A stretch of DNA of 64,000 nt from assembly GCF_030811835.1 (NCBI RefSeq), contig NZ_JAUSRO010000010.1, positions 1-64,000 of the forward strand, read 5' to 3'. Under the pieces are notes generated by a model. The model was given only the letters and a program-made list of their open reading frames with translations, had not been told where the DNA came from and ran no database searches. This stretch comes from Variovorax ginsengisoli. Its GTDB lineage: Bacteria; Pseudomonadota; Gammaproteobacteria; Burkholderiales; Burkholderiaceae_C. Below are positions 51,988 to 61,883 of the stretch, in pieces. Position 1 is the stretch's first letter. Every line of letters starts with the position of its first letter. The translations under genes and the position numbers were made by a program.

Positions 51988-53544
51988 ATGCATCTGACCC
52001 AGGCCTTGCACAAGGCGCGCCGTGAACACCCCGACCGCACCGCCGTGGTGTGCGCGATGCGCCGCACCTCCTATGCCGAACTCGCCGACCGTGTCGAACG
52101 CCTGGCCGGCGCGCTGCAGGGACTGGGCGTGCAGGCAGGCGACCGGGTGGCCCTGCTGGGCCTCAACAGCGATCGTTGTCTCGAGGTCTGTTACGCGACC
52201 TGGTGGGCCGGCGGGGTGATCGCGCCTGTCAATTGCCGCTGGAGCGTGGAGGAGATCGCGTTCTCGCTGATCGACAGCGGCACCCGCGTGCTGGTGGTGG
52301 ACGACGCATTCACGCCCATGGTGTCGGCGCTGCAGGCGCGCGTGCCGGACCTCGAGACCGTGATCCATGTCGGCGACGCACCAGCGCCTGAGGGTGGGCT
52401 GTCGGGCGAGGCCTTGATCGCTGGCGCTGCGCCCGTGGCCGATGCGCACCGGCAGGGCGACGCCGCCGCGGTGCTGTTCTACACGGGCGGCACCACCGGC
52501 CGGTCCAAGGGCGTGCTGCTCTCGCACGGCGGCCTCTACACCACCACGCTGGCGTCGATTTCCATCGGGCAGCGCGCGCCCGGCGTCGCCTGCCTGCACG
52601 CCTTGCCGATGTTCCATGTGGCTGGCCTTGCGATGATGCTGCAGGCCATGGTGGCGCAGGACACGCAGGTCATGCTGCCGGCCTTCGACCCGGCCGCCTT
52701 CATCGAGTTGATCGAACGCGAACGCGTGGCGGAGGTGGCCCTGGTGCCCACCATGATCCGCCGCCTGATCGACCATCCGGCACTCGCCGGCCGCACGCTC
52801 GACAGCCTGGAGCGGCTCTACTACGGCGGCTCGTCGATCGACGGCACGCTGCTGGAGCAGACCATCGCACGGCTGCCGCGCGTCGGTCTGACGCAGTTCT
52901 ACGGCATGACCGAGACCTCCGGCATCGCGGTCGCGCTGCCGGCGTGGTGCCATGGCGAGGAAAGCCGCGCCCAGGGGCGGCACCTGGCGGCCGGGCTGCC
53001 GACCGCCTGCATGGAGGTCCGCATCGCGCGGCCCGACGGCAGCGAATGCGCACAGGGGGAGGTCGGGGAAGTCTGGCTGCGCGGCCCCGGCGTGATGCTG
53101 GGCTACTGGAACCTGCCCGAGGCGACCGCACAGGCGCTGCAGGACGGCTGGATGCGCACCGGCGACGGCGGCCGTGTCGATGCCCAGGGGCTGCTCTACA
53201 TCCTCGATCGGCTCAAGGACATGATCATCACCGGCGGGGAGAACGTCTATTCGACGGAGGTCGAGAACGCGGTGCTCTCGCTGCCCGGCGTCGCGCAGTG
53301 CGCCGTGCTCGGCGTGCCGGACGAGGCTTGGGGCGAGCGGGTGCATGCGGTGCTGGTGCTGCAGCCGCGCGCGTCGGTCGACGCGGCGGCGGTGATGGCG
53401 CACTGCAAGCGGCTGATCGCCGGCTACAAGTGCCCGCGCAGCATCGAGTTCCGCACGGAACTGCCGGTGTCGGGCGCCGGCAAGCTGCTCAAGTACAAGC
53501 TGCGCGAGGCCCACTGGGCAGGCAGGGCGCGCCAGGTCGCCTGA
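51988..53544 (+). CDS. Acyl-CoA ligase (AMP-forming), paralogue of the enzyme at 20525
   Basis: This 518-residue ligase carries FYTGGTTGRSKGVL, FYGMTETSG, DRLKDMIITGGENVYSTEVE and VSGAGKLLKYKLREAHW. The shared Gly variant of the P-loop and the near-identical C-terminus show recent common ancestry with the ligase at 20525, more so than with the two Liv-linked ligases. CGAAGAGA precedes the ATG. It converges with the second TetR gene. Confidence 0.93.
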   Translation: MHLTQALHKARREHPDRTAVVCAMRRTSYAELADRVERLAGALQGLGVQAGDRVALLGLNSDRCLEVCYATWWAGGVIAPVNCRWSVEEIAFSLIDSGTRVLVVDDAFTPMVSALQARVPDLETVIHVGDAPAPEGGLSGEALIAGAAPVADAHRQGDAAAVLFYTGGTTGRSKGVLLSHGGLYTTTLASISIGQRAPGVACLHALPMFHVAGLAMMLQAMVAQDTQVMLPAFDPAAFIELIERERVAEVALVPTMIRRLIDHPALAGRTLDSLERLYYGGSSIDGTLLEQTIARLPRVGLTQFYGMTETSGIAVALPAWCHGEESRAQGRHLAAGLPTACMEVRIARPDGSECAQGEVGEVWLRGPGVMLGYWNLPEATAQALQDGWMRTGDGGRVDAQGLLYILDRLKDMIITGGENVYSTEVENAVLSLPGVAQCAVLGVPDEAWGERVHAVLVLQPRASVDAAAVMAHCKRLIAGYKCPRSIEFRTELPVSGAGKLLKYKLREAHWAGRARQVA

Positions 53545-53569
53545 CGCACGCGGACCCGCGCAGGCCTTT

Positions 53570-54163
53570 TCAGGCCTTTTCCGCGAGGAAGCCGGTGAGG
53601 AACAGGCGCGAGATCCGCTCGCACAGTTCCTGCGGCTTCATCGTGCCGCCCGGCTTGTACCAGGTGTCGGTCCAGTTGAGCATGCCGACCAGCAGCATGG
53701 TGTAGGGCTTGTAGGCATCATCGGGAAGCTTCGGGTTCAGCTCCCGCAGCATGTCGGCCACCAGCCCGGTGACGCGCGTTTCGAGCTGCAGCAGCGGCGC
53801 CTGCAGGTTCTTGGGCAGGAACTTCAGGTCGTTCATCGCGCTGAGGTGGCGGCGACGCGACTGCGCCGACTTCTGCGCGTACGCCTGCACGAAGTTGCCG
53901 AAGCGCTGCGCCGCCGGGCCAGGCTGCGCAGCGATCTCCTCGATGTTGGCGATCAGGTTTTCCAGATGCTCTTCGAGCATCGCGAACAGCAGGTCGTCCT
54001 TGGCCGGAAAGTAGTGGTAGAGCATCGACTTCGATGCACCGCAGGCCTTGGCGATGTCCTGCATCTTGGCATTCGGATAGCCCACCTTCGCGAACAGGCT
54101 GGCGGCACTGTCGAGGATGGACTGGGTCTTCGCATCGTAGTCGTCGGCGCGAACGCGTGGCAT
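53570..54163 (-). CDS. TetR-family transcriptional repressor (second paralogue)
   Basis: This 197-residue regulator starts MPRVRADDYDAKTQSILD and has the HTH KMQDIAKACG/ASKSMLYHYFPAKDDLLF, close to the regulator at 29557. The ligand domain ends YKPGGTMKPQELCERISRLF. ATG 54163 was chosen over the longer frame because the homology with the other TetR begins there. It is divergent from the acyl-CoA dehydrogenase operon and shares with it the operator at 54279. Confidence 0.92.
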   Translation of the reverse strand: MPRVRADDYDAKTQSILDSAASLFAKVGYPNAKMQDIAKACGASKSMLYHYFPAKDDLLFAMLEEHLENLIANIEEIAAQPGPAAQRFGNFVQAYAQKSAQSRRRHLSAMNDLKFLPKNLQAPLLQLETRVTGLVADMLRELNPKLPDDAYKPYTMLLVGMLNWTDTWYKPGGTMKPQELCERISRLFLTGFLAEKA

Positions 54164-54270
54164 GTACTTCTCTCGCTGGAATCTTCGGGGCCTGCCGCAG
54201 GCAGGTGCAAGGCGGCCGATGGTAACTGCTGCGATTCCTGGCGGTTGCATCGATCTGTACATCGACATGC

Positions 54271-54301
54271 TTGTAAATAGCCCGACGCGTCGGTCTATAA
54301 T
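54271..54301 (+). promoter_or_regulatory. Promoter with TetR-type operator (site E)
   Basis: TTGTAA (54271-54276) and TATAAT (54296-54301) lie 19 bp apart. ATAGCCCGACGCGTCGGTCTAT (arms split at the centre, 54278-54299) overlaps the -10. The inner arms CCGACGCG/CGTCGG match sites A to D. It serves the acyl-CoA dehydrogenase operon and can also control the divergent TetR gene. Confidence 0.78.
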
Positions 54302-54327
54302 AAAACACCGAACATGAGGATGCACCG

Positions 54328-55488
54328 ATGACTGAATTCGAATTCAACGAACCCGAGCTGCTCGACGACGACATGCGCATGGTGCGAGCGCAGGTGCGCC
54401 GCTATGTGGAGGAGGTCATCGTGCCGCAGGCCGACGCCTGGGAGCAGGCCGGCGAGATCCCGCGCAAGGCGTTCCGGGACTTCGGCGAGCTCGGCTTCCT
54501 GGGCATGCGCCACCCGGTGGAATACGGCGGCGGCGGCCTGGGCGCGATGAGCTCGGTGATCCTGGGCGAAGAGCTTTCCCGCTGCACCTTCGGCGGCGTG
54601 GCCAGCGCCTTCACCGTGCACAGCGACATGTCGATCGGCCACATTGCGCACCGCGGCACGCACGAGCAAAAGCAGCGCTACCTGCCGGCGGCCTGCGCCG
54701 GCGAGAAGATCGGCGCGGTCTGCGTGACCGAGGCGCATGCGGGTTCCGACGTGGCCGGCATCAAGACGCGCGCGGTGCGCACGGCCGAGGGCTGGCTGAT
54801 CAACGGTTCCAAGACCTACATCACCAACGGCGTCTATGGCGACATCTACATCATCGCCGCCCGCACCGACCCGGCCGCCAAGGGCAGCCGCGGCATCTCG
54901 CTGTTCATCGTCGAGAAGGGCAATCCGGGCCTGAAGGTGGCGCGCAAGTTCGACAAGCACGGCTGGCGCGCGTCCGACACGGCCGAGCTGTTCCTCGACG
55001 AACTACAAGTGCCTGAAGACGCGTTGCTGGGCGAGGAGGGCAAGGGCTTCTACTACATCATGAGCACCTTCCAGAACGAGCGCCTGGTCGCCGGTGCGAT
55101 GAGCGTGGGCCAGATGGCCAAGGGCATCGAGTTGACGCTCGACTACGTCAAGCAGCGGCAGGCCTTCGGCAAGTCGCTGTGGGAGCAGCCGGTGGTGCGC
55201 AACAAGCTGGCGTGGCTGGCATCGAAGACCTTTGCCTGCCGCACCATGGTCTATTCCTGTGCGCAGATGATCGACGAGGGCAAGGACATCGTGCGCGAAG
55301 TGTCGATGGTCAAGGCCTTCGTTTGCGAGAGCCTGCAGGAGGTGCTCCATGGCTGCCTGCAGCTGCATGGCGGCACCGGCTACATCACGGGCACGCCGAT
55401 CGAGCGCATGGTGCGCGACGCGCGCATCCTGACCATCGGCGGCGGCGCCACAGAGGTCATGCTCGAGGAAGTCGCCAAGCGCATGTGA
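54328..55488 (+). CDS. Acyl-CoA dehydrogenase, isovaleryl/long-chain-type catalytic base
   Basis: This 386-residue enzyme has AVCVTEAHAGSDVAGIKTR, NGSKTYITNGV and the C-terminal LHGGTGYITGTPIERMVRDARI. The usual Glu in GGYGYTxE is replaced by Gly here. The alternative base position of isovaleryl- and long-chain acyl-CoA dehydrogenases (LERLV) is filled by E251 in QNERLVAGAMSVG, which points to branched-chain or long-chain substrates. GAGGA precedes ATG 54328. It opens the operon to the crotonases, thiolase, multifunctional protein and racemase. Confidence 0.93.
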   Translation: MTEFEFNEPELLDDDMRMVRAQVRRYVEEVIVPQADAWEQAGEIPRKAFRDFGELGFLGMRHPVEYGGGGLGAMSSVILGEELSRCTFGGVASAFTVHSDMSIGHIAHRGTHEQKQRYLPAACAGEKIGAVCVTEAHAGSDVAGIKTRAVRTAEGWLINGSKTYITNGVYGDIYIIAARTDPAAKGSRGISLFIVEKGNPGLKVARKFDKHGWRASDTAELFLDELQVPEDALLGEEGKGFYYIMSTFQNERLVAGAMSVGQMAKGIELTLDYVKQRQAFGKSLWEQPVVRNKLAWLASKTFACRTMVYSCAQMIDEGKDIVREVSMVKAFVCESLQEVLHGCLQLHGGTGYITGTPIERMVRDARILTIGGGATEVMLEEVAKRM

Positions 55489-55540
55489 GTCGCGCCGGCC
55501 CCGCAGGACGCGTCGGCCGGCATCACCAGGAGTTTCGCTC

Positions 55541-56335
55541 ATGGCCCGTTATCCGTTGCAGGGCGACAGCCTGCTGGTCGATGTCGAAGAAGGCATCGGC
55601 ACAGTCACGCTGAACCGGCCCGCCCAGCACAATGCGCTGTCGCGCGAACTGCGCGACAACCTGCGGATCGCGCTGCGGGCCTTGCAGGACGACGACGAGG
55701 TCGGCGTGGTCATCCTCACCGGCGCGGGCGAAAAGTCCTTCTCGGTCGGCGCCGATCTGAAGGAGTTGCAGGTCGCGCCCATGGGCCCGGAGGAAATGGG
55801 CATCGCCTCGCCGATGATGCAGGCCTTCGCGGCCCTGACGAAGCCGACCATCGCCGCGATCAACGGCTATGCGATCACCGGCGGCTTCGAGCTGGCGGTC
55901 AACTGCGACATCCTCGTGGCCTCGACCCGCGCCCGGTTCGCCGACACGCATGCCCGCGTCGGCCTGGTGTCGGCGTGGGGTCTGTCGCAATACCTGCGCG
56001 CGCTGGTCGGCCCGGTGCGTGCGCGCTACCTGAGCTTCACCGGCAACTACCTGGACGCCGACACCGCCAAGGCCTGGGGCCTGGTGCTGGACGTGGTCGC
56101 GCCCGACGAGCTGCTGCCCTTGTGCCGCCGCATCGCAAAGGACATGCTGAGCTGCGACGCGGCGACCCTGCGCGACCTCAAGCGCGCGATCAACGCTGGC
56201 CTGCACGCGACGCTGGACGAAGGCCTGGTGCTCGAGGGCGAGTTGGCGCGTGCCTGTCTCTCGCGCTTCGACACGGGCAGCTTCGGCGCGCGCAGCGCGA
56301 CGGTGATGCGGCGCGGCAAGGACCAGGCGGCTTGA
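55541..56335 (+). CDS. Enoyl-CoA hydratase/isomerase family protein
   Basis: This is a 264-residue crotonase with VTLNRPAQHNALSRELRDNL, the oxyanion segment FSVGADLKEL and ITGGFELAVNCDIL, which keeps the first catalytic Glu. The second position reads DTHARVGLVSAWG and lacks the Glu (His there). With one Glu only, the activity could be hydratase of lower efficiency or a lyase-type reaction. CCAGGAG precedes ATG 55541. Confidence 0.88.
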   Translation: MARYPLQGDSLLVDVEEGIGTVTLNRPAQHNALSRELRDNLRIALRALQDDDEVGVVILTGAGEKSFSVGADLKELQVAPMGPEEMGIASPMMQAFAALTKPTIAAINGYAITGGFELAVNCDILVASTRARFADTHARVGLVSAWGLSQYLRALVGPVRARYLSFTGNYLDADTAKAWGLVLDVVAPDELLPLCRRIAKDMLSCDAATLRDLKRAINAGLHATLDEGLVLEGELARACLSRFDTGSFGARSATVMRRGKDQAA

Positions 56336-56340
56336 TCGAT

Positions 56341-56356
56341 TCGTCGGATGCGACGA
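56341..56356 (+). promoter_or_regulatory. Second-family palindrome (site 4)
   Basis: TCGTCGGATGCGACGA lies between two crotonase genes, 36 bp before ATG 56392 and only 5 bp after the preceding stop at 56335. An internal operon position suggests a secondary promoter or attenuating site. Confidence 0.6.
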
Positions 56357-56391
56357 TACCCGCCGCAGGCGCCGAAGCGACAGTGACGGTC

Positions 56392-57195
56392 ATGACAGAA
56401 ACAACGCCACAGACCGCTCCGCCGGCAGCGAAAGCCGTCATCCAGCTCGTCGCCGACGGCGCCGTCGCGACCCTCCTGCTGGACCTCGCGCAGCCGAAGA
56501 ACAGCTTCCGTGCCTCCGACGTTGAGCGGCTCAGTGCGCTGCTCGACGAGGCGGTGCAGTCCGGCGCGCGGTGCCTGGTGATCCGCGGTGCGGGCACCGT
56601 CTTCTCGGCCGGTTGGGACATCGGCTCGATCGATCCAGCGGGCGATGACCCGATGGCCGTGATCGCCGGCGTGGTCGGCCCTTTCTGCCGCAAGCTGCGC
56701 GAACTGCCGGTGCCGACGATCGCGGCGGTGGCCGGCCCGGCGCTCGGCTTCGGGCTGGGGCTGGCGCTGTGCTGCGACCTCTGCGTGGCCGAAGAAGACG
56801 CGCTGTTCGGCAGCCCGTTCCGTCACATCGGCATGGTGCCGGACACCGGCGCCCACTACTTCTTCCTGAGCCGCCTGGGCCACGCCCTGGCGTCGGAGCT
56901 GATCTATACCGGCCGCATGGTGAGCGGCGAGGAGGCTATGCGCCTGCGGCTCATCAATCGCGCGGTCGCCAAGGGCAGCGTCGCGGCCGAGGCGCATGCG
57001 CTCGCGCAGAACATCGCTGGCGGGCCGACCGAGGCGTTCCGCCTGTCCAAGCAGATCCTGCTGGAGGGCGGCGACTTCGAGTCGATGGTTGCGCACGAAG
57101 GCCGCCAGCTTCGCAAGGTGTTCGCGACCGCCGACCTGCACGAGGGCATCGCCGCCTTCCAGCAGCGCCGCAAGCCCCATTTCACCGGCGCCTGA
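56392..57195 (+). CDS. Enoyl-CoA hydratase/isomerase family protein (PaaG-like)
   Basis: This is a 267-residue crotonase with LLDLAQPKNSFRASDVERL, VFSAGWDIGSI (oxyanion) and PALGFGLGLALCCDL. No hydratase Glu is present; PFRHIGMVPDTGAHYFL has the Asp-containing motif of enoyl isomerases. A GTG at 56383 is an alternative start. It is separated from the thiolase gene by 39 bp. Confidence 0.87.
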   Translation: MTETTPQTAPPAAKAVIQLVADGAVATLLLDLAQPKNSFRASDVERLSALLDEAVQSGARCLVIRGAGTVFSAGWDIGSIDPAGDDPMAVIAGVVGPFCRKLRELPVPTIAAVAGPALGFGLGLALCCDLCVAEEDALFGSPFRHIGMVPDTGAHYFFLSRLGHALASELIYTGRMVSGEEAMRLRLINRAVAKGSVAAEAHALAQNIAGGPTEAFRLSKQILLEGGDFESMVAHEGRQLRKVFATADLHEGIAAFQQRRKPHFTGA

Positions 57196-57234
57196 TCGCG
57201 CTCCTTCCCCTCTCTTTTTCGAAGACTGACACCG

Positions 57235-58443
<1,209 letters not shown>

Positions 58444-58490
58444 GCGTCGGGGCATGCAGCACTTCACAGAAATCGCAGGAGAAAAATTCG

Positions 58491-60617
58491 ATGATTGATT
58501 ACCAGATTGACGCCGACGGCATCGCCACGCTCACGTGGAACGTGGCCGACCGTCCCATGAACGTGCTGAACCTGGCCTCCATCGCCGCGTTCGACGAAGC
58601 CGTCCGCAAGGCCATCGCCGACCCGCAGGTCAAAGGCGTGATCGTCGCCTCGTCGCGCCCCGAGTTCGTGGCCGGCGGCGACCTCGATTTGATCCGTGGC
58701 ATCCGCACGGCGGAAGAATCGATGGCGAGCTCCGGCCCGTTCAGCCGCACGCTGCGCCTGCTGGAGACCTCCGGCAAGCCCTTCGTGGCGGCCATCAACG
58801 GCACGGCGCTGGGGGGCGGCCTGGAGATCTGCCTGGCCTGCCATCGCCGCATCGCGGTGGACGATCCGAAGATCCAGCTCGGCGTGCCGGAAGTGTCGTT
58901 GGGCCTGCTGCCGGCTGCCGGCGGCACGCAGCGCCTGCCGCGCATGATCGGCATCAAGGCCGCGTTGCCCTACCTGCTGGAGGGCCGCAAGGTCGCCCCT
59001 GCGCAGGCGCTCGAGGCGGGCATCGTCGACGAACTGGTGCCTGCGGCGCAACTGCTTGCGCGTGCGAAGGCATGGCTGCGGGCCGATGGCGCAGCGGCCG
59101 TCGTCAAGCCGTGGGACGCCAAGGGCTTCCGGTTTCCGGGTGGCACGTCGCAGGACGTCGGCGCTGCGCAGATCTTCTTCGGCATCTCCGCGCAGCTGCT
59201 GGGCAAGACCCAGGCGCTCTATCCGGCGCCCGAGGCGATCCTGGCCTGCGTGTACGACGGCTGCCAGGTCGATATCGACACCGGCCTGAAGATCGAGCAG
59301 CGCCAGTTCGCGCGGCTGGCCACCTCGGCCCAGACCAAGAACATGATCCGCACGCTCTTCTATTCGATGGGCGATGCGAACCGGTTGGCTGATCGGCCCC
59401 AGGGTGCACCGACGCGCAAGTTCACCAAGGTGGGCGTGCTGGGCGCCGGCATGATGGGCGCGGGGCTGGCCCATGTCAGCGCGCAGGCCGGGCTGCAGGT
59501 CGTGCTGCTCGACACCACGATCGAGGCCGCCGAAAAGGGCAAGGCCTATGGCGCCAAGCTGCTCGACGCGATGGTGGCCAAGGGCCGCCTGCCGGCCGAG
59601 CGGCGCGACCAGGCACTGGCGCTGGTCACGCCGACCACCGACTACGCGGCGCTGGCCGGCTGCGAGATCGTCATCGAGGCGGTCTTCGAGAGCCGCGAGG
59701 TCAAGGCCGAGGTCACGCGCCGGGCCGAGGCGGCGATGGACCCCGATGCGATCTTCGCGTCGAACACCTCCACGCTGCCCATCACCGGGCTGGCCGAGGT
59801 GTCGGTGCGCCCGGCGCTCTTCGTCGGGCTGCACTTTTTCTCGCCGGTCGAGAAGATGCCGCTGGTCGAGGTGATCCGCGGGCAGAAGACCTCCGATGCC
59901 ACGATTGGCCAGGCGATGGATTTCGTCAAGCGCATCCGCAAGACCCCGATCGTGGTGAACGACTGCCCGTCCTTCTACGCCAACCGCGCCTTCGCGATGC
60001 TGCCCTACGAGGCGATGACGATGCTGCGCGAGGGCGTCGAGCCGAACCTGATCGAGAACGCCGCACGCCTGGCCGGCATGCCGATGCCGCCACTGGCACT
60101 GATCGACGAGGTCTCGGTCGAGCTGCTCTACAAGGCGCTCAAGCAGGCGCGGCTGGACCAGGGCGACGCCTACCGCGAGCAGCCGCAGGACGCGGTCATG
60201 CACGCGATGGTCGAGGACTTCCAGCGCATCGGCCGCAAGGCGGGCAAGGGCTTCTACGACTATCCGGCGGATGGCCGCAAGCGTCTGTGGCCTGGCTTGG
60301 CCGAACACTACCCGCTGGCCGAGGTACAGCCGACGCTCGAGACGGTGCGCAACCGCCTGATGTACTCCCAGTCGCTCGAGGCCGCACGCTGCGTGGCGGA
60401 GGGCATCGTGAGCGTCAAGGACGCCGACGTCGGCTCGCTGCTCGGCTGGGGCTTTCCGGCGGTGCTCGGCGGTGCGATCAGCTACATCGACATGGTCGGC
60501 GCGGCCCGCTTCGTCGCGGAATGCGATGCGCTGGCCCAGGCGCATGGCGAGCGCTTCGCGGTGCCGGCTTCGCTGCGCGAGATGGCATCGACCCACCAGC
60601 GCTACCACGCGATCTGA
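58491..60617 (+). CDS. FadJ-like multifunctional enzyme: enoyl-CoA hydratase + 3-hydroxyacyl-CoA dehydrogenase
   Basis: This 708-residue fusion has an N-terminal crotonase (NGTALGGGLEICLAC and GVPEVSLGLLPAAGGTQRL, both glutamates present). It is joined to a 3-hydroxyacyl-CoA dehydrogenase (GVLGAGMMGAGLAHV, FASNTSTLPITGLA, LHFFSPVEKMPLVEV and NDCPSFYANRAFAM). It carries out the two middle steps of beta-oxidation. The ATG at 58491 lies after AGGAG. The thiolase upstream (57235) completes the FadBA-like pair. Confidence 0.95.
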   Translation: MIDYQIDADGIATLTWNVADRPMNVLNLASIAAFDEAVRKAIADPQVKGVIVASSRPEFVAGGDLDLIRGIRTAEESMASSGPFSRTLRLLETSGKPFVAAINGTALGGGLEICLACHRRIAVDDPKIQLGVPEVSLGLLPAAGGTQRLPRMIGIKAALPYLLEGRKVAPAQALEAGIVDELVPAAQLLARAKAWLRADGAAAVVKPWDAKGFRFPGGTSQDVGAAQIFFGISAQLLGKTQALYPAPEAILACVYDGCQVDIDTGLKIEQRQFARLATSAQTKNMIRTLFYSMGDANRLADRPQGAPTRKFTKVGVLGAGMMGAGLAHVSAQAGLQVVLLDTTIEAAEKGKAYGAKLLDAMVAKGRLPAERRDQALALVTPTTDYAALAGCEIVIEAVFESREVKAEVTRRAEAAMDPDAIFASNTSTLPITGLAEVSVRPALFVGLHFFSPVEKMPLVEVIRGQKTSDATIGQAMDFVKRIRKTPIVVNDCPSFYANRAFAMLPYEAMTMLREGVEPNLIENAARLAGMPMPPLALIDEVSVELLYKALKQARLDQGDAYREQPQDAVMHAMVEDFQRIGRKAGKGFYDYPADGRKRLWPGLAEHYPLAEVQPTLETVRNRLMYSQSLEAARCVAEGIVSVKDADVGSLLGWGFPAVLGGAISYIDMVGAARFVAECDALAQAHGERFAVPASLREMASTHQRYHAI

Positions 60618-60709
60618 CATGAAACAGCCCCCACGCTCCCCCGCTTCGCGCGGTCCGCTGCCCCCCGAGGGGGCGCGTCAGTGCCTTCGGGCGGCCGGGC
60701 GCCACTGAC
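60618..60709. repeat. GC-rich intergenic hairpin element before racemase gene
   Basis: The gap contains a CCCC-CGAG-GGGG hairpin related to the one at 40654. It also contains a second stem, GTCAGTG (60677-60683) with CACTGAC (60703-60709), that ends immediately before ATG 60710. No clear Shine-Dalgarno is seen, so the stem may limit or couple translation of the racemase gene. Confidence 0.55.
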
Positions 60710-61882
60710 ATGGCCGGCCCCCTTCAAGGCGTCACCGTCATCGAACTGGCCGGCATCGGCCCCGGCCCCTTCGCCGGGATGATGCTGGCCGACATGGGCG
60801 CGCGGGTGATCCGCATCGACCGCATCCCGTCGCCGGGTGGTGGCAGCGCGCTCGAAGGCCTGATGCGCAACGACAGCATCGTGGACCGCGGCCGTGAATC
60901 GATCGCCGTGAACATGAAGGACCCGCGCGGCATCGAGATGGTGCTCGCGCTGGTCGAGCGCGCGGACATCCTGATCGAGGGCTTCCGGCCCGGCGTGACC
61001 GAGAAGCTCGGCCTGGGACCCGATGACTGTCATGCCCGCAACCCCCGGCTCGTCTATGGCCGCATGACCGGGTGGGGCCAGACCGGCCCGCTCGCGAACG
61101 CAGCCGGCCACGACCTGAACTACATCGCACTGTCCGGCGCCCTGCATGCGATGGGCCCGCAGGACCGGCCGCCCGCACCGCCGTTGAACCTCGTCGGCGA
61201 CTACGGCGGCGGCGGCATGCTGCTCGCGCTCGGTGTGGTCGCAGCCCTGCTGGAGGCGCGCACATCGGGGCAAGGCCAGCTGGTCGATGCGGCCATGACC
61301 GACGGCGCTGCCGTGCTGATGGCGGCGCAGTACGGCCTCATGGCCAAGGGCCACTGGGGCGATGCGCGCGAGAGCAACTTCCTCGACGGTTCCGCGCACT
61401 TCTATGGCAACTACGAATGCGCCGACGGCCGCTTCGTCTCGATCGGCTCGATCGAGCCGCAGTTCTACCGGCAACTGCTTGAGAAGTGCGAGATCTCCGA
61501 CCCGCATTTCCTGCAGCAATGGGAGCGCGGCGAATGGCCTGCGCTCAAGGCCAAGCTGGCGGCGCTGTTGCGCACGCGCAGCCGCGACGCGTGGTGCGCG
61601 CTGCTCGAAGGCAGCGACGTGTGCTTCGCGCCAGTGCTGGCCATGAGCGAGGCGCCGCAGCATCCGCACAACCGTGCCCGCGGCACCTTCGTCGCACCGG
61701 GCGGGGTGGTGCAGCCGGCGCCCGCGCCGCGCTTCGGCCGCACCCCGAGCGAGTTGCCGCCGCCGGCCCCGGTGATCGGGCGCGACAGCGTCGCGCTGCT
61801 GCGCTCGCTGGGCCTGTCGGATGGTGACATCGCGGCGCTGCGCGACGCTGGCGCCGTCTACGGCCCCGGCGGAGCCGCCTGA
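60710..61882 (+). CDS. Alpha-methylacyl-CoA racemase
   Basis: This 390-residue family III fold protein keeps the catalytic residues of mycobacterial alpha-methylacyl-CoA racemase: H134 ([10 protein letters not shown]), D164 (GDYGGGGM) and E249 (IGSIEPQFY). Each is offset by +8 from the His126, Asp156 and Glu241 of the mycobacterial enzyme. It interconverts the 2R and 2S methyl epimers of CoA thioesters so that S-specific dehydrogenases can act. Its presence is strong evidence that the pathway handles an alpha-methyl-branched CoA ester. The next gene starts 1 bp after its stop. Confidence 0.93.
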   Translation: MAGPLQGVTVIELAGIGPGPFAGMMLADMGARVIRIDRIPSPGGGSALEGLMRNDSIVDRGRESIAVNMKDPRGIEMVLALVERADILIEGFRPGVTEKLGLGPDDCHARNPRLVYGRMTGWGQTGPLANAAGHDLNYIALSGALHAMGPQDRPPAPPLNLVGDYGGGGMLLALGVVAALLEARTSGQGQLVDAAMTDGAAVLMAAQYGLMAKGHWGDARESNFLDGSAHFYGNYECADGRFVSIGSIEPQFYRQLLEKCEISDPHFLQQWERGEWPALKAKLAALLRTRSRDAWCALLEGSDVCFAPVLAMSEAPQHPHNRARGTFVAPGGVVQPAPAPRFGRTPSELPPPAPVIGRDSVALLRSLGLSDGDIAALRDAGAVYGPGGAA

Positions 61883-61883
61883 G

